Assembly: GCA_016190445.1 (NCBI GenBank)
Contig: JACPQL010000026.1
Span: forward strand, 1-64,000
Direction of reading: 5' to 3'
Origin: Chloroflexota bacterium
GTDB taxonomy: Bacteria > Chloroflexota > Dehalococcoidia > Lucifugimonadales > JACPQL01
Length of the DNA: 64,000 bases
This document shows, piece by piece, positions 8,404 through 16,989 of the stretch. The notes beneath the pieces are model-generated. The model did no database searches, was not told where the DNA came from, and saw only the letters and a list, made by a program, of their open reading frames with translations. The position numbers and the translations under genes are program-made. The number at the start of each line of letters is the position of its first letter. Position 1 is the stretch's first letter.

Positions 8404-9615
8404 ATGCTGAACGTAACCCGGCTCCTATGCGGGCGTGCCACGCCCGGGGACGCGCTCCGCTACGGCGAGGCGGTCTCACACCCCCACGCCGCGCCCCTCC
8501 AGCCCACGGTGCACCACCGCCCCGTGGTGGTGTGGAACGTCACCCGCCGCTGCAACCTCCACTGCCTCCACTGCTACTCCACCTCCCAGGACCGGGACTA
8601 CCCCGGCGAGCTCACCTCAGCAGAGGCCAGGGCGCTGCTTGACGACCTGGCGGGCTACCGGGTGCCCGTGGTGCTCTTCTCCGGCGGTGAGCCCCTGCTG
8701 CGCCACGACCTCTTCGAGCTCCTGCCCTACGCCGCGCAAAAAGGGCTGCGCGTCGGCCTCTCCACCAACGGCACGCTCATCACCCAGGAGGTGGCGAGCA
8801 GGCTCAAGGCGGCGGGGGTGCTCTACGCCGGCATCAGCATTGACGGCATGGAGGATGCCAACGACCGCTTCCGGGGCGTGCGGGGCGCCTTCCGCGAGGC
8901 ACTGGCTGGTATCCGCAACACCATGGCCGTGGGGCTGCGGGTCAGCCTCCGCTTCACCCTCACACGGCGCAACATGGGAGAGTTGGACTCTGTCTTCGAA
9001 CTGGTGGAGCGAGAGGGCATTCCCCGGCTCTGTATCTACCACCTGGCCTACGCTGGCCGGGCCACACGGGTACCGGACCTGGCCTTGGACTCCTCAGAGG
9101 CGAGGGCCGCCGTGGACTCCATCTTTCGGTGGACTCAGGAGTTCCACCGTCGTGGCCTGGACACCGAGGTCCTCACCGTGGACAACCACGCGGACGGTGC
9201 GTACATGGTGCTGCGCCTGGCCCAAGAGGACCCCCAGCGGGCCAAGGAGGTCCTGGCCCTGCTGCGCCGCAACGGTGGCAACGCCTCCGGCATCGGCATC
9301 GCCTGCGTGGACAACCTGGGCAACGTCCACGCCGACCAGTTCTGGTGGGGGTACTCCTTCGGCAACGTCAGGCAGCGCCCCTTCAGCCGGGTCTGGGAGG
9401 ACACCTCCGACCCCCTGATGCGCGGCCTGAAGGACCGCAAGCACCTCCTCACCGGGCGGTGCTCCCGGTGCCGCTTCCTGGACATCTGCAACGGCAACCT
9501 GCGGGTGCGGGCGGAGGCCGCTCACGGCGACGTGTGGGCGGCCGACCCGGCCTGCTACCTGACCGACGAGGAGATAGGCGCCGTGACGGCAGGCGCCCAC
9601 GGGAGCGGTCAGTGA
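8404..9615 (+). CDS. Radical SAM/SPASM enzyme, NirJ/AhbC-like
   Basis: A 403-residue radical S-adenosylmethionine protein. The CX3CX2C cluster motif is Cys50, Cys54 and Cys57 (TRRCNLHCLHC). It is followed by the GGEPLL SAM-binding motif and a C-terminal SPASM-type region with Cys353, Cys356, Cys362 and Cys384. The N-terminus (MLNVTRLLCG...GDALRYG) and the segments GISIDGMEDANDRFRG and SFGNVRQRPFSRVW resemble the NirJ/AhbC proteins of haem d1 and alternative haem synthesis, which remove side chains from siroheme derivatives. The start has GAGGGAAGA before the ATG. It overlaps the next radical SAM gene by four bases, so the two are translated together. Other tetrapyrrole genes are not in the window, so the substrate is inferred from similarity alone. 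Confidence 0.85.
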   Translation: MLNVTRLLCGRATPGDALRYGEAVSHPHAAPLQPTVHHRPVVVWNVTRRCNLHCLHCYSTSQDRDYPGELTSAEARALLDDLAGYRVPVVLFSGGEPLLRHDLFELLPYAAQKGLRVGLSTNGTLITQEVASRLKAAGVLYAGISIDGMEDANDRFRGVRGAFREALAGIRNTMAVGLRVSLRFTLTRRNMGELDSVFELVEREGIPRLCIYHLAYAGRATRVPDLALDSSEARAAVDSIFRWTQEFHRRGLDTEVLTVDNHADGAYMVLRLAQEDPQRAKEVLALLRRNGGNASGIGIACVDNLGNVHADQFWWGYSFGNVRQRPFSRVWEDTSDPLMRGLKDRKHLLTGRCSRCRFLDICNGNLRVRAEAAHGDVWAADPACYLTDEEIGAVTAGAHGSGQ

Positions 9616-10709
9616 CCACCGTGACGTTGGCCGACCTGAAGGGCCGGGTCCTCCCCCAGAACGACTACGCCCAGTCGCCGGTGATAGTCTTCTGGGAGAC
9701 GACCCGCGCCTGCGCCCTGGCCTGCGTCCACTGTCGAGCCAGTGCCATCCCCCAGCGCCACCCTCTGGAGCTGTCCACAGAGGAGGGCCGCACCCGCGTT
9801 ATTGACGAACTCGCCTCCTTCCCCCAGAGGCCGATACTGGTGCTCAGCGGGGGCGACCCTCTCATGCGGCGGGACATCTTGGAGCTGGCGCGCTACGGCG
9901 TTGAGCACGGGCTGGTGGTCTCCCTCTCTCCCGCGGCCACCGCGCTGAGCAACGGCAGGAACCTGGCCAGGGTGCGAGAGACAGGAGTGCGCCACATCTC
10001 AGTGAGCCTGGACGGCTCGTGCCCCGACACTCATGACAGCTTCCGCGGCGTCGCCGGCTCCTATGAGCGAGCGCGCCAGACGGTGGCTGTGGCCAGAGAG
10101 GTGGGCCTATCGGTGCAGGTAAACACCACGGTGACCCGCCGGACCAGGCAGGACCTTCCCGCGATCGCCGAGCGGGTGGCCGAGTGGGGCGCCGTCATGT
10201 GGGACGTGTTCTTCCTGGTGCCCACTGGCCGGGCCAACACCCTGGTGGAGGACGTGCTCTCCCCCGAGGAGCACGAGGAGGTGTACACCTGGCTGGCGGA
10301 CCTGGCCGAGGGTGCGCCCTATCGCCTCAAGGCCACCATGGGCCAGCCCTTCCGCCGGGTGACGCTGCTGCGGGAGTGGCGTCAGCACGGGTTCCCCCAG
10401 GGCGACATCCGGGTCCCTGTCAGCACCAATGATGGCAAGGGCGTCCTGTTTGTCTCCCACGTGGGTGAGGTCTTCCCCAGCGGCTTCCTCCCCGTCTGCG
10501 CGGGGAACGTCCGCACCGACTCCCTGGTGCGGGTGTACCAGGAGTCGGCGCTGTTCCGCGACCTGCGCGACCCCTCGCTGCTCAAGGGCAAGTGCGGCCT
10601 CTGCCCCTTCAACGCCGTGTGCGGCGGCTGCCGCGCCCGCGCCTACGCCATGAGCGGCGACATGTTCGCCGCCGAGCCCTGTTGCCCCTTCATGCCCCCT
10701 TCGGCCTAG
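9612..10709 (+). CDS. Radical SAM/SPASM protein, TIGR04053/AhbD-like
   Basis: A 365-residue radical SAM enzyme starting at GTG 9612, whose bases overlap the previous stop (GTGA). The cluster motif is Cys34, Cys38 and Cys41 in TTRACALACVHC; GGDPLMR binds SAM. The C-terminal KCGLCPFNAVCGGCRARA carries the SPASM-type auxiliary cluster cysteines. The FWETTRACALAC signature and overall layout fit the TIGR04053 family, close to AhbD/NirJ2 haem synthases. With the upstream partner it may form a two-step siroheme-to-haem route or modify a peptide. The longer open frame upstream is only the shadow of the first gene. Confidence 0.83.
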   Translation: MTTVTLADLKGRVLPQNDYAQSPVIVFWETTRACALACVHCRASAIPQRHPLELSTEEGRTRVIDELASFPQRPILVLSGGDPLMRRDILELARYGVEHGLVVSLSPAATALSNGRNLARVRETGVRHISVSLDGSCPDTHDSFRGVAGSYERARQTVAVAREVGLSVQVNTTVTRRTRQDLPAIAERVAEWGAVMWDVFFLVPTGRANTLVEDVLSPEEHEEVYTWLADLAEGAPYRLKATMGQPFRRVTLLREWRQHGFPQGDIRVPVSTNDGKGVLFVSHVGEVFPSGFLPVCAGNVRTDSLVRVYQESALFRDLRDPSLLKGKCGLCPFNAVCGGCRARAYAMSGDMFAAEPCCPFMPPSA

Positions 10710-10860
10710 CCACACTCGCTACTCAGATCCTTGGTGCTCTCAGACGCAGTCCAAGGGCAGGTGGGTGGGAAAACCATGTTGGCGCGCACCCTCGCGGCCC
10801 AGCAGGAGTTTGAAACAGCTTCGTGCGGTGGCACCTCTGGTGCGGCTTGTTGACGCCTCA

Positions 10861-10976
10861 GGAGGGTGCAGGGAACCTGAGGTTCCCTGCCGGGGTCTGG
10901 GGTGTCCCCAGAAAGCTTTTCCCTCCCCCTCTCCCCTTCCTCAGGAAGGGGAGAGGGGGACCGAGGGGGTGAGGGC
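10861..10976 (+). repeat. Dispersed repeat, copy C
   Basis: GTGCAGGGAACCTGAGGTTCCCTGC hairpin (10866-10890), GGGGTGTCCCCAG, then a CTCCCCTTCC/GGAAGGGGAG hairpin and GAGGGGGTGAGGG. The block order equals that of copies at 24311 and 60555. It ends just before the ribosome site of the enoyl-CoA hydratase gene, so it lies in that gene's 5' region. Confidence 0.65.
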
Positions 10977-10988
10977 AAGGAGGGACCC

Positions 10989-11759
10989 GTGCAGTATGTG
11001 AAGTACGAGGAGCCAGAGCCCTACATCGTTGTCATCTCCATGGACCGCCCGGAGCGGCTCAACGCCTGGGGCTCCCGGATGCTGGCCGACCTGGAGGAGG
11101 CCTTCTGCCGCTTTGACGACGACCCGCAGGCGCGGGTGGCGGTGCTGCGGGGCGAGGGCAGGGCCTTCTGCGCCGGCGCCGACGTCAAGGAGTGGGCGGA
11201 GACGGGCCAGCCCCGCCTGGCCCCGCCGGGGCGCCGCGTATTCACCAGCGACTGGGGCACTCCGGAGCTGCGCAAGCCGGTGGTGGCCGCCGTCCACGGC
11301 TACTGCCTGGGCGCCGGCTTGAACCTCTGCCTGCTCCGGTGCGATATCCGCATCGCCGGGGAGGGTACGAAGTTCGGGATGCCGGAGGTGGCCCGGGGCA
11401 TCCTGGACTTGGCCACCCCCTTCGGCTACCAGAACATTCCCTACTGCTTCATCGCGGAGCTGTGCTTCACCGCCGACATGGTCTCGGCGGAGCGGGCCCA
11501 CCACTTCGGCCTGGTGAACATGGTGGTGCCCGACGCCCAGGTGCTCCCCACGGCCATGGACGTGGCGCGGCGCATCGCCAGGCACCCGCCCTCGGCCATC
11601 CAGTTCACCAAGGCCAATCTCTTAAAGACCCTGGAGCCGCCCGCCGCCGCGTTCCCCTACGAGCAGTACCTTCGGCAGCAGTCCTTCTATTCCCCGGAGG
11701 CGCGGGAGGGGATGCGCGCCTGGGTGGAGAGGCAGGAGCGCAGGGGCAGCGGGGCTTGA
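10989..11759 (+). CDS. Enoyl-CoA hydratase/isomerase family protein
   Basis: A 256-residue crotonase-fold protein. The first oxyanion-hole segment AFCAGADVKEW and the second GYCLGAGLNLCLL are present, as is the MPEVARGI loop. Crotonases use such proteins for hydration, isomerisation or hydrolysis of acyl-CoA. The exact chemistry is uncertain because the second loop holds Cys and Leu residues near the usual glutamate positions. The GTG at 10989 follows AAGGAGGGACCC and is preferred over upstream codons inside the repeat. It is followed 49 bp later by a flavoprotein gene, probably in one transcript. Confidence 0.87.
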   Translation: MQYVKYEEPEPYIVVISMDRPERLNAWGSRMLADLEEAFCRFDDDPQARVAVLRGEGRAFCAGADVKEWAETGQPRLAPPGRRVFTSDWGTPELRKPVVAAVHGYCLGAGLNLCLLRCDIRIAGEGTKFGMPEVARGILDLATPFGYQNIPYCFIAELCFTADMVSAERAHHFGLVNMVVPDAQVLPTAMDVARRIARHPPSAIQFTKANLLKTLEPPAAAFPYEQYLRQQSFYSPEAREGMRAWVERQERRGSGA

Positions 11760-11808
11760 CTGGATGTGTTATCTTGTCGCCAGCCTGGGCGCCCTCAAGG
11801 AGGAGCAC

Positions 11809-13326
11809 ATGCTGATAGTTGACAGGACCTCGTGGCACGCTGGGGCTGACGTCGTGGTTGTCGGGTATGGAGGCGCCGGGGCCGTGGCGGCCGTGACGGC
11901 CCACGATACGGGCGCCGAAGTGCTGGTGCTGGAAAAGCAGCCCGCCGAAAGCCATGTCAGCAACACCTCCATGTCCGGCGGCAACTTCATCAGCCCCTCC
12001 GATGTGAAGGGCGTCGAGGAGTACCAGCGCACCCTCTGCCGGGCGTCCAAGGAGATGTACTGGACGGACATGGAAAGCATCCGGGTGTGGGCTGAGTACA
12101 CGTGTCAAAACAGGCAGTGGGTGCAGCAGATGGGGGGCAAGGTGAGGCCCTGGCCGGGCGTGGGCGGTAGCCACAGGGAGGTGCCCGGCAACGAGCTTAT
12201 CCAGTACTGCTACTTTGAGAACGACGGGCCGGGCTTCATGGCCTTTCTCAAGGGGCTGGTCAGCCAGCGTGGCATACAGGTGTTGCACGGGGTCCAGGCC
12301 AACAGGCTCATCCGCAATCAACATGGGGAAGTGATAGGCGTGGCCGCCCGTGGGCCGGACGGCAAGTACATGAACATCAGGGCCGCGCGGGCTGTCATCC
12401 TGGCCACAGGCGGCTTCGAGTTCGATGAGCAGATGAAGCTACAGTTCCTGAGATGCTATCCTTTCTACTTTGACGGCGCCCCGGCCAACACCGGGGACGG
12501 GGTGAGGATGGCCATGGGGGTCGGTGCAGACCTGTGGCACATGAACTGCGCATCCGCCGGGTTCACCATGAAGTTCCAGGAGATGCCTTTCGCTTTTGCA
12601 CCCTCCGTCAGGCGCGGAAGGCTTGAGACATCCGAGGGCCGTGATCCCGAGCCCGGTCGGTCCACCGCCACCTGCGGCTACGTTATCGTGGACAAAGGGG
12701 GCCGCAGGTTCACCAACGAGAACTTCAAGCAGCACCATGTGAACTACGAGCTGGGCCTCTACGAGTCACGGGGACTGCGCTATCCCCGGATCCCCGCCTA
12801 CTGGATCATGGACCAGAGAAGGATGGCGGACGGCCCTCTACCCAACACCCGTCATGGCTCGGCTGGCCCTGGCGGCTTCTACCGATGGAGTGAAGACAAC
12901 AGCCAAGAGATAGAGAGGGGCTGGATAGCCCGGGCGGAGACGGTGAGGGACCTGGCGGAGAGGCTGGGGATAGAACCCGCCAGGCTTCAGCGGACGGTGG
13001 AGAGCTACAACAGCTACTGTCGGAACGGCAGTGACGCCGAGTTCCGCAGGAGGCCCGAAAGCCTGGTCCTCCTGGACACCCCTCCTTACTACGCAGTGAC
13101 GCTCTGGCCCGGGGGCCCAAACACCCAGGGAGGTCCGCGACGCAATCCCAAGTCCCAGGTCATGGGCGTGGACGGAGAGCCCATCCCCGGCCTCTACGCC
13201 ATTGGCGAGCTGGGCTCGGTGTTTGGCATGCTCTACACGGGTGGGGGCAACCTTGCAGAGTGCATCTCCTCTGGCCGGATTGCGGGCGAGCAGGCCGCCA
13301 GGGAGAAGCCCCGCCCTGCGACGTAG
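11809..13326 (+). CDS. FAD-dependent dehydrogenase, fumarate reductase/ketosteroid dehydrogenase-like
   Basis: A 505-residue flavoprotein of the FAD_binding_2 family. DVVVVGYGGAGAVAAVTA (residues 10-27) is the dinucleotide fold, and LYAIGELGSVFGMLYTGGGN near the end closes the FAD site. It is a distant paralogue of the flavoprotein at 4663, but with a longer middle cap and a histidine-rich segment (NFKQHHVNYE). It lacks a signal peptide. The ATG at 11809 follows AAGGAGGAGCAC; an in-frame ATG at 11764 has no such site. Next to an enoyl-CoA hydratase, it probably oxidises or reduces a C-C double bond in an acid or CoA ester. The substrate is unknown. Confidence 0.85.
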   Translation: MLIVDRTSWHAGADVVVVGYGGAGAVAAVTAHDTGAEVLVLEKQPAESHVSNTSMSGGNFISPSDVKGVEEYQRTLCRASKEMYWTDMESIRVWAEYTCQNRQWVQQMGGKVRPWPGVGGSHREVPGNELIQYCYFENDGPGFMAFLKGLVSQRGIQVLHGVQANRLIRNQHGEVIGVAARGPDGKYMNIRAARAVILATGGFEFDEQMKLQFLRCYPFYFDGAPANTGDGVRMAMGVGADLWHMNCASAGFTMKFQEMPFAFAPSVRRGRLETSEGRDPEPGRSTATCGYVIVDKGGRRFTNENFKQHHVNYELGLYESRGLRYPRIPAYWIMDQRRMADGPLPNTRHGSAGPGGFYRWSEDNSQEIERGWIARAETVRDLAERLGIEPARLQRTVESYNSYCRNGSDAEFRRRPESLVLLDTPPYYAVTLWPGGPNTQGGPRRNPKSQVMGVDGEPIPGLYAIGELGSVFGMLYTGGGNLAECISSGRIAGEQAAREKPRPAT

Positions 13327-13656
13327 CAGGTCGCGGAAAAAGCCCGAGCCGCCCTTTCTACGGGCTCAGGGGCTTGTGAGTAAATCGGCCGGCGTTCGTC
13401 GTTCCGGCGAAAGGCTTGCCCCGGCGAAGGCCGTGGGCCGGAACCCAGAGACGTGAGCCACTCACCATGGAGCGCCACTGGATTCCGGCCTACGCCGGAA
13501 TGACGATGATGCGTCGCGGCATTGATTCACACACTTTGAACGTGTCGAAGGGACGAGCTGAATCCGTAGGGTGAGTGTAGCCCTTCCTGAGAAGGACGAA
13601 ACCCACCCACCCGTCGCCCCCAAGAGGTGGGTTTCACCCACCCTACGGAATTTCGA
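13327..13656. other. Gene-free repeat patchwork
   Basis: This stretch holds no credible gene. It starts with AGCAGGTCGCGGAAAAAGC, similar to the terminator arm at 32264. It then carries several CCGGCGAA-type short repeats, the hairpin ATTCCGGC (13482-13489)/GCCGGAAT (13494-13501), and a full MITE-like element at 13564-13648. It reads as a landing site for several small repeats after the flavoprotein gene. Confidence 0.6.
13564..13648. repeat. MITE-like repeat, GGTGGGT family, copy 2
   Basis: An 85-bp element with perfect 10-bp terminal inverted repeats CCGTAGGGTG/CACCCTACGG and an inner AAACCCACC/GGTGGGTTT pair. The core CCTTCCTGAGAAGGAC recurs in inverted orientation at 21490-21506. Confidence 0.75.
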
Positions 13657-13989
13657 TTACTTGCCGGGCTTCTCTCTGGACTGGATGTGAAGCTCTAGCA
13701 AGCGCATCATGTTTTCCAGATAATACTGCCGTCTCTCCCGCCGGTATTTGAGTACCTGTATCGCAACGTTCAGGTCTGAGACATCCTCAGGCACCGTATT
13801 GGGTGAGGGATAATACTTCCTCTTCAAAAGTTCGAGTTCTTCTTTGACTTCGTACTCCTCAGACTCAGTCACAGATAGTTGGTCAGCTATTTTCCAGATT
13901 CCCTCACACGCCTTTCCGATGTCACCTTTGCCGAGATACTTGACAATATGGACCGGAAGCTCAAACTTGACAGCGTTCATGTCTGCCAT
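13657..13989 (-). CDS. Hypothetical protein, helical
   Basis: A 110-residue protein without recognisable family motifs. It is strongly charged and probably mostly alpha-helical: the second half (KEELELLKRKYYP and the Arg/Tyr-rich KYRRERRQYYLENMMRLLELH) could form a coiled coil. There is no signal or membrane segment. The start has GGAGAGAGCCACG before ATG. Its composition is less GC-rich than the catabolic genes around it and it sits between repeats, so it may be recently acquired. Function unknown. Confidence 0.6.
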   Translation of the reverse strand: MADMNAVKFELPVHIVKYLGKGDIGKACEGIWKIADQLSVTESEEYEVKEELELLKRKYYPSPNTVPEDVSDLNVAIQVLKYRRERRQYYLENMMRLLELHIQSREKPGK

Positions 13990-14228
13990 CGTGGCTCTCT
14001 CCTGCTACAGATTCCCCATCCCGAAGGGGAAGGTAGCACGGTTTCCGCAGCGGGTCAATCCCTTGTAGCAATTCTTGATGGATGCCTTCTGCCGAGTGGC
14101 GCTGCAAGCCCCCCGACCTTTCAAGTTAGGACAGTACCCGAGAAAGACCTAGTACACCGCGGGCTTCAGCCGAGGGCATGATACTGTGGGCTGAAGCCGG
14201 GGGTGCCGGCGGAATTCCCGGACAACTC

Positions 14229-15377
14229 CTAGCCAGCGGCATCGAGCCCCCTCCCCACCATCATCCTCAACACCCGCTCGGTGGCGGCGGCAAGAAGGGC
14301 AGGGGTGTTCGCCAGAGCTTCCTCCAGCGTCATGGGGGCGGACACCGCCGCCTCCACGCCGTCTATCCCGTGCTGGAACACCGCCTCGTACCCAGGGCCC
14401 AGGGAGCCAGCCACGGCTATCACCGGCAGGCCCCGCGCCTTGGCCCGGCGCGCCACGCCGATGGGCGCCTTGTTGAACACGGTCTGCCCGTCCAGGCGAC
14501 CCTCTCCCGTCAGCACCAGGGAGGCGCTCTCCAGGTGGCGGTCCAGCCCCACGGCGTCGCACACCACGTCCACCCCAGAGCGTAGCTTTGCGCCCAGGAA
14601 GGCCATGAGGCCTGCCCCCAGGCCGCCAGCCGCCCCCGCTCCGGGCACGTCCGCCACGTCGACGCCCAGGTCACGACGCAGCACCTCGGCATAGTGGGCC
14701 AGGGCCGCGTCCAGCTCCGCCACCATCTGGGGCGTCGCCCCCTTCTGGGGACCGTACACCGCCGAGGCGCCCGTTGGGCTGCAGAGAGGGTTGGAGACGT
14801 CGGTGGCCACCTCCACGGTGCACTCCCGCAGCCGCGGGTCAAGGCCCGAAAGGTCAATGCGCTCCAGGCGGGCCAGGGCCGCGCCGCCCTCGGGTAGCCC
14901 CTTGCCATCGGAGTCCAGGAGGCGGGCGCCCAGGGCCTTTGCCATGCCCGCGCCGCCGTCGTTGGTGGCGCTGCCACCTATGGCCACGATGAAGCGGCGG
15001 AAACCGGCGTCCAGGGCGTGTCGGACCAGCTCGCCCGTGCCGTAGGTGGTGGCGCGGCGCGGGTCCAGCCGGTCGCGGGGCACCAGCACCAGGCCGGAGG
15101 CGCGGGCCATCTCCACCACCGCCGTCAGCCCGTCGCCCATGGCGCCCCAGGCCGCCTCTACCGGCTCCCCCAGGGGTCCCGTCACGGTGGCGGTGCGTAC
15201 CGAGCCGCCGGAGCTCTCCACCAGCGCCTCCAGGGTGCCGTCGCCGCCATCGGCCACGGGCACCAGCGCCACCTCGGCGTCGGGCAGGACGCGGCGCAGC
15301 CCCGCCTCCATGGCTCGCGCCGCCTCCATGGCGCTGAGGCTCCCCTTGAACCCTTGCGGCGCTATGACCACCTTCAT
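14229..15377 (-). CDS. Glycerate 2-kinase (GarK/GlxK family)
   Basis: A 382-residue kinase that phosphorylates D-glycerate to 2-phosphoglycerate with ATP. The N-terminus MKVVIAPQGFKGSL, VADGGDGTLEALV and the signature GGSATNDGGAGMAKALGA are diagnostic of the GarK family. Length agrees with the family. It is transcribed away from the M20/enolase-superfamily genes, sharing a divergent region occupied by a repeat. A role in draining glycerate from sugar-acid or photorespiratory-type breakdown fits the nearby sugar-acid dehydratase-like gene at 18419, but this link is inference. Confidence 0.93.
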   Translation of the reverse strand: MKVVIAPQGFKGSLSAMEAARAMEAGLRRVLPDAEVALVPVADGGDGTLEALVESSGGSVRTATVTGPLGEPVEAAWGAMGDGLTAVVEMARASGLVLVPRDRLDPRRATTYGTGELVRHALDAGFRRFIVAIGGSATNDGGAGMAKALGARLLDSDGKGLPEGGAALARLERIDLSGLDPRLRECTVEVATDVSNPLCSPTGASAVYGPQKGATPQMVAELDAALAHYAEVLRRDLGVDVADVPGAGAAGGLGAGLMAFLGAKLRSGVDVVCDAVGLDRHLESASLVLTGEGRLDGQTVFNKAPIGVARRAKARGLPVIAVAGSLGPGYEAVFQHGIDGVEAAVSAPMTLEEALANTPALLAAATERVLRMMVGRGLDAAG

Positions 15378-15421
15378 GCGCGCATTATATTCGTGGGGCG
15401 ACTGTGTCTGCTAGAATCCTC

Positions 15422-15613
15422 CTAGTGTCCTGAGTCAGGGATTCGCTGCCCCGACATGTCGGGGCGAGGCTGGCATTGTCATGCTGAACCCTTCGCCATC
15501 GCTCAGGGTAAACTCCGTGAAGCATCTGGCGGGGAGGCGGCCCCCACCACCAGATTCCTCGCTGCCGCTCGGAATGACATTTTGCAGTGGTTTCCTGATT
15601 CACCACGCTAGGA
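15422..15613. repeat. Dispersed repeat with imperfect terminal inverted repeats
   Basis: The ends TAGTGTCCTGAGTCAGGGA and (minus strand) TAGCGTGGTGAATCAGGAA pair imperfectly. Inside lie CCCCGACATGTCGGGG, CATTGTCATGCTGAACC and AGATTCCTCGCTGCCGCTCG. These are blocks of a repeat type that recurs widely in bacterial genomes of this kind. The 3' end abuts the ribosome site of the M20 gene at 15622. Confidence 0.55.
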
Positions 15614-15621
15614 GGTAGCCC

Positions 15622-16962
15622 ATGCCAGGCAGAGACGAGGTGAAGGCGGCGCTCCGAGCGGCCCTGGAGCGCCGTGCCGACGAGCTGGTGCGCATTGCGG
15701 AGCACGTCCTGGCCAACCCTGAGCCGGGCTTCCGCGAGGTGAAGACGTCGCGATTTGTGGCGGAGCGGTTCCGGGAGATGGGGATACCCTATCGGGACGG
15801 CATCGCCCTCACGGGGCTCAAGGGGGCGCTGGAGTGCGGTGGGCCTGGGCCCACGGTGGCCGTCATCGGCGAGCTGGACTCCTTGATAGTGCGAGGGCAC
15901 CCGCACGCCGACCCGGAGACGGGCGCGGCCCATGCCTGCGGCCACCATGCCCAGCTAGCCATGATGCTGGGGGTCGCCATGGCGCTAAAGGACTCGCCGC
16001 AGGTGGTGCGCTCCATGAGGGGGCGGGTCGCCTTCCTGGCTGTCCCCGCCGAGGAGTACATCGAGATCGAGTACCGCATGGGCCTGCGCGAGGAGGGGAA
16101 GGTCGAGTTCCTGGGTGGCAAGCCGGAGTTCATCCGCCTGGGAGAGTTCGACAACATAGACCTGGCCATGATGACCCATACCACCAGCGACCCGCATGAC
16201 AAGCTCCTGGCGCTGCCCGGCACCAACAACGGCACCGTGGCCAAGCAGGCGCGGTTCATCGGGCGGGGAGCACATGCGGGAGGCTCGCCCCACCTGGGCA
16301 TCAACGCGCTGAACGCCGCCATGCTGGCCCTCTCCGCCATTCACGCCAACCGCGAGACCTTCCAGGACCAGGACACTGTCCGCGTTCACCCCATCATCAC
16401 CAAGGGGGGCGAGGCGGTGAGCGCCGTGCCTGCCGACGTGCGGCTGGAGACCTTCGTGCGAGGCAAGACCATCCAGGCCATTCAGGACGCGGACCGGAAG
16501 GTGGACCGCTCCCTGCGGGCCGGGGCGCTGGCGGTGGGGGGGCGGGTGCAGATCACCACCCTGCCTGGCTACCTGCCCCTGCGGGTTGACCGGACGCTGG
16601 CTGCCATCTACCGGGCCAATGCCGAGGCGGTGGTCGGTCAGGAGAACGTGGCCCAGATAGAGCACCGCACCGGCTCCACCGACATGGGCGACGTCAGCCA
16701 CATCATGCCCGCCGTTCACCCCTACGCCGGCGGCGCCACGGGGGTGGGCCACGGCGCGGACTACGTGATCAAGGACTACCGCGCCGCGGTGCTGAACCCG
16801 GCCACCGCCATGGCCATGACGCTGGTGGACCTGCTGGCCGATGGCGCATCGGGGGCACAGCGGGTCCTCTCTGCCCACAAGCCAGCCATGACCAGGGCGG
16901 AGTACCTCAAGCTGATGCGCAGCTTCGCCAGGGAGGAGGAGTACAGCGGCGAGGGCCAGTAA
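15622..16962 (+). CDS. M20 family amidohydrolase/peptidase, copy 1
   Basis: A 446-residue metal-dependent amidohydrolase of the M20 (M20D/AbgB-like) family, hydrolysing an amide or acyl-amino bond. AHACGHHAQLAMMLG holds metal-binding residues, and VPAEEYIEIE supplies the paired glutamates (general base plus metal ligand). GRGAHAGGSPHLGINALN begins the dimerisation (lid) domain, and GHGADY near the end gives the last histidine. It has no signal peptide, so it acts in the cytoplasm. The start follows AGGAGGTAGCCC. A close paralogue starts 27 bp after its stop; the two are probably cotranscribed and arose by tandem duplication. The natural substrate is unknown. Confidence 0.9.
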   Translation: MPGRDEVKAALRAALERRADELVRIAEHVLANPEPGFREVKTSRFVAERFREMGIPYRDGIALTGLKGALECGGPGPTVAVIGELDSLIVRGHPHADPETGAAHACGHHAQLAMMLGVAMALKDSPQVVRSMRGRVAFLAVPAEEYIEIEYRMGLREEGKVEFLGGKPEFIRLGEFDNIDLAMMTHTTSDPHDKLLALPGTNNGTVAKQARFIGRGAHAGGSPHLGINALNAAMLALSAIHANRETFQDQDTVRVHPIITKGGEAVSAVPADVRLETFVRGKTIQAIQDADRKVDRSLRAGALAVGGRVQITTLPGYLPLRVDRTLAAIYRANAEAVVGQENVAQIEHRTGSTDMGDVSHIMPAVHPYAGGATGVGHGADYVIKDYRAAVLNPATAMAMTLVDLLADGASGAQRVLSAHKPAMTRAEYLKLMRSFAREEEYSGEGQ

Positions 16963-16989
16963 TGTACATTACATAGTCGGGAGGATGGT

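Noticed and set aside
11605-12324. Minus-strand open frame over the hydratase/flavoprotein junction
   Set aside because: It lacks a ribosome site and family pattern and is antisense to two well-supported genes.
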